DNA of 5,381 nucleotides, taken from contig CALBTN010000261.1 in NCBI GenBank assembly GCA_937967345.1, positions 1 through 5,381 of the forward strand. Direction: 5' to 3'. Both the position numbers and the translations under genes were made by a program. Below the pieces are notes generated by a model. The model saw nothing but the letters and a program-made list of their open reading frames with translations. It ran no database searches and had not been told where the DNA came from. The DNA is from an uncultured Rubrivivax sp. (GTDB lineage: Bacteria > Pseudomonadota > Gammaproteobacteria > Burkholderiales > Burkholderiaceae_C). Below, one piece after another: positions 4,546 through 5,381 of the stretch (position 1 is its first letter; each line of letters starts with the position of its first letter).

Positions 4546-5381
4546 CGCCACGCGCGCTCGTAGGCGCCCAAAGTGTGTTGCTGGCCCTCGGCCCAGCGCG
4601 ACAGCTGCGCGCTCCACGCCGGCTGCACCGCATAACGCGCGGCCGCGGCGGCGTGGTCGATGGCGGCGCGCCACACCCGCGTGACCTCGGCCACGTACGA
4701 CGGGCTGCGCTGGCGGCCCTCGATCTTGACCGCCGCCACGCCGGCCTGCACCAGTTGCGGCAGCATCGCCAGCGTGTTCAGGCTGGTGGGTTCTTCCAGC
4801 GCGTAGTCGCGCTCGCCGTTGACGTGAAAGCGCCCCTTGCACAGCGTCGGGTAGCCGCGCGGCTCGTCGGCGGCGTAGCGGTCGATCAGCACCTCGCCCA
4901 GCCGCGCCTCGACGCCGCCTGCCTTCTCTTCCCAGCGCACGTGCGACGGCGGCGAGCACACCCCGGCGGTGTTCGGCGACTGCCCGGTAACGTACGACGA
5001 CAGCGCGCAGCGGCCCTCGACCATCACGCACAGGCTGCCGAAGCCGAAGACCTCGATCTCGGCCTGGGTGTGCGCGGCGATGTGCTGCACCTGCGCCAGC
5101 GTCAGCACCCGCGGCAGCACCGCGCGGCGGATGCCGTAGCGCTCGCGGTAGAACTCGATCGCCTCGTAGGTGGTGGCCGAAGCCTGCACCGACAAGTGGC
5201 GGCGCAGCCCCGGCTGGTGTTGCTGCGCGTAGGCCAGCACCGCGACGTCGGCGGCAATCAGCACGTCGGCACCCAGCGCGGCGGCGCGGTCGACCGCGCG
5301 CCACCACGGCGTCGGGTCGCGCGCATCGGCGTAGGTGTTGAGCGCCATCAGCACCTCGCGGCCGCGCGCGTGGGCATAGCG
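4542..5381 (-). CDS. ubiU: UbiU, Fe-S U32-family subunit of the O2-independent ubiquinone hydroxylation system (5' end cut by window)
   Basis: The visible 279 residues correspond to about residue 52 to the end of E. coli UbiU (331 residues), so the start codon and roughly 50 residues are beyond position 5381. UbiU pairs with UbiV to hydroxylate the ubiquinone precursor ring without O2. The four [4Fe-4S] ligands are present with E. coli spacing: FGSLC, then X6 and EGRC, then X16 and AGVC, then X38 and YPTLC (residues 118, 125, 142 and 181 of the visible part). Further U32/UbiU marks are HLSVQASATTYEAIEFY, VLPRVLTL, SSYVTGQSPNTAGVCSP, ALEEPTSLNTL and VKIEGRQRSPSYVAEV. The ending TLGAYERAWR also matches the family. 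The frame stays open to the window edge, so the GTG at 5354 is internal and not a start. It is the first gene of the visible ubiU-ubiV-ubiT run; the promoter is outside the window. Confidence 0.97.
   Translation of the reverse strand, partial: RYAHARGREVLMALNTYADARDPTPWWRAVDRAAALGADVLIAADVAVLAYAQQHQPGLRRHLSVQASATTYEAIEFYRERYGIRRAVLPRVLTLAQVQHIAAHTQAEIEVFGFGSLCVMVEGRCALSSYVTGQSPNTAGVCSPPSHVRWEEKAGGVEARLGEVLIDRYAADEPRGYPTLCKGRFHVNGERDYALEEPTSLNTLAMLPQLVQAGVAAVKIEGRQRSPSYVAEVTRVWRAAIDHAAAAARYAVQPAWSAQLSRWAEGQQHTLGAYERAWR

Noticed and set aside
3418..4563. Long plus-strand open frame opposite ubiV
   Set aside because: It is a shadow of ubiV codons, again Arg/Gln/His-rich. The minus strand holds all UbiV cluster cysteines.
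5352..5354. GTG as possible start of ubiU
   Set aside because: The frame continues to the window edge with sequence (RYAHARGRE) that aligns with the UbiU interior; the E. coli protein has about 50 more residues ahead of it.

Overview
This GC-rich window looks like a chromosomal segment of a respiring proteobacterium. A betaproteobacterium of the Burkholderiales or Rhodocyclales is most likely, judged from the strong G/C third-position bias, the Liv-type transporter, and a complete set of genes for making ubiquinone without oxygen. The taxonomic placement is inference. No mobile element, CRISPR array, tRNA or rRNA is visible.

Left region (1-1937, minus strand): the start of a branched-chain-type ABC uptake operon. 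It encodes a periplasmic substrate-binding protein (777-1937) followed by a LivH-type permease (1-741) that runs off the left edge. The rest of the transporter (LivM, LivG, LivF) would be expected beyond position 1.

Middle region (1938-3054): a divergent intergenic region of 155 bases, more AT-rich in its right half, holds an 18-base imperfect palindrome (2047-2064) and a plausible -10 element. It is followed by a plus-strand pair: a GNAT-fold acetyltransferase (2093-2614) and an Rrf2-family winged-helix regulator (2635-3054) that contains no cysteine. The regulator therefore cannot bind an Fe-S cluster in the usual IscR/NsrR way.

Right region (3065-5381, minus strand): ubiU-ubiV-ubiT, in transcription order and joined by two 4-base ATGA overlaps. 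UbiU and UbiV are the U32-peptidase-family Fe-S proteins, and UbiT the SCP2-type lipid-binding partner, of the O2-independent ubiquinone pathway. All eight cluster-ligand cysteines of UbiU and UbiV are present with E. coli spacing. The first ~50 residues of UbiU lie beyond the right edge. ubiT converges on the Rrf2 gene with only 10 bases between stop codons.

Together the right half suggests a cell that must keep its quinone pool filled during anaerobic respiration such as denitrification. The points most worth following up are the cysteine-free Rrf2 regulator with its GNAT partner and upstream palindrome beside the ubi genes, and a tandem 15-base repeat expanding the UbiT N-terminus.
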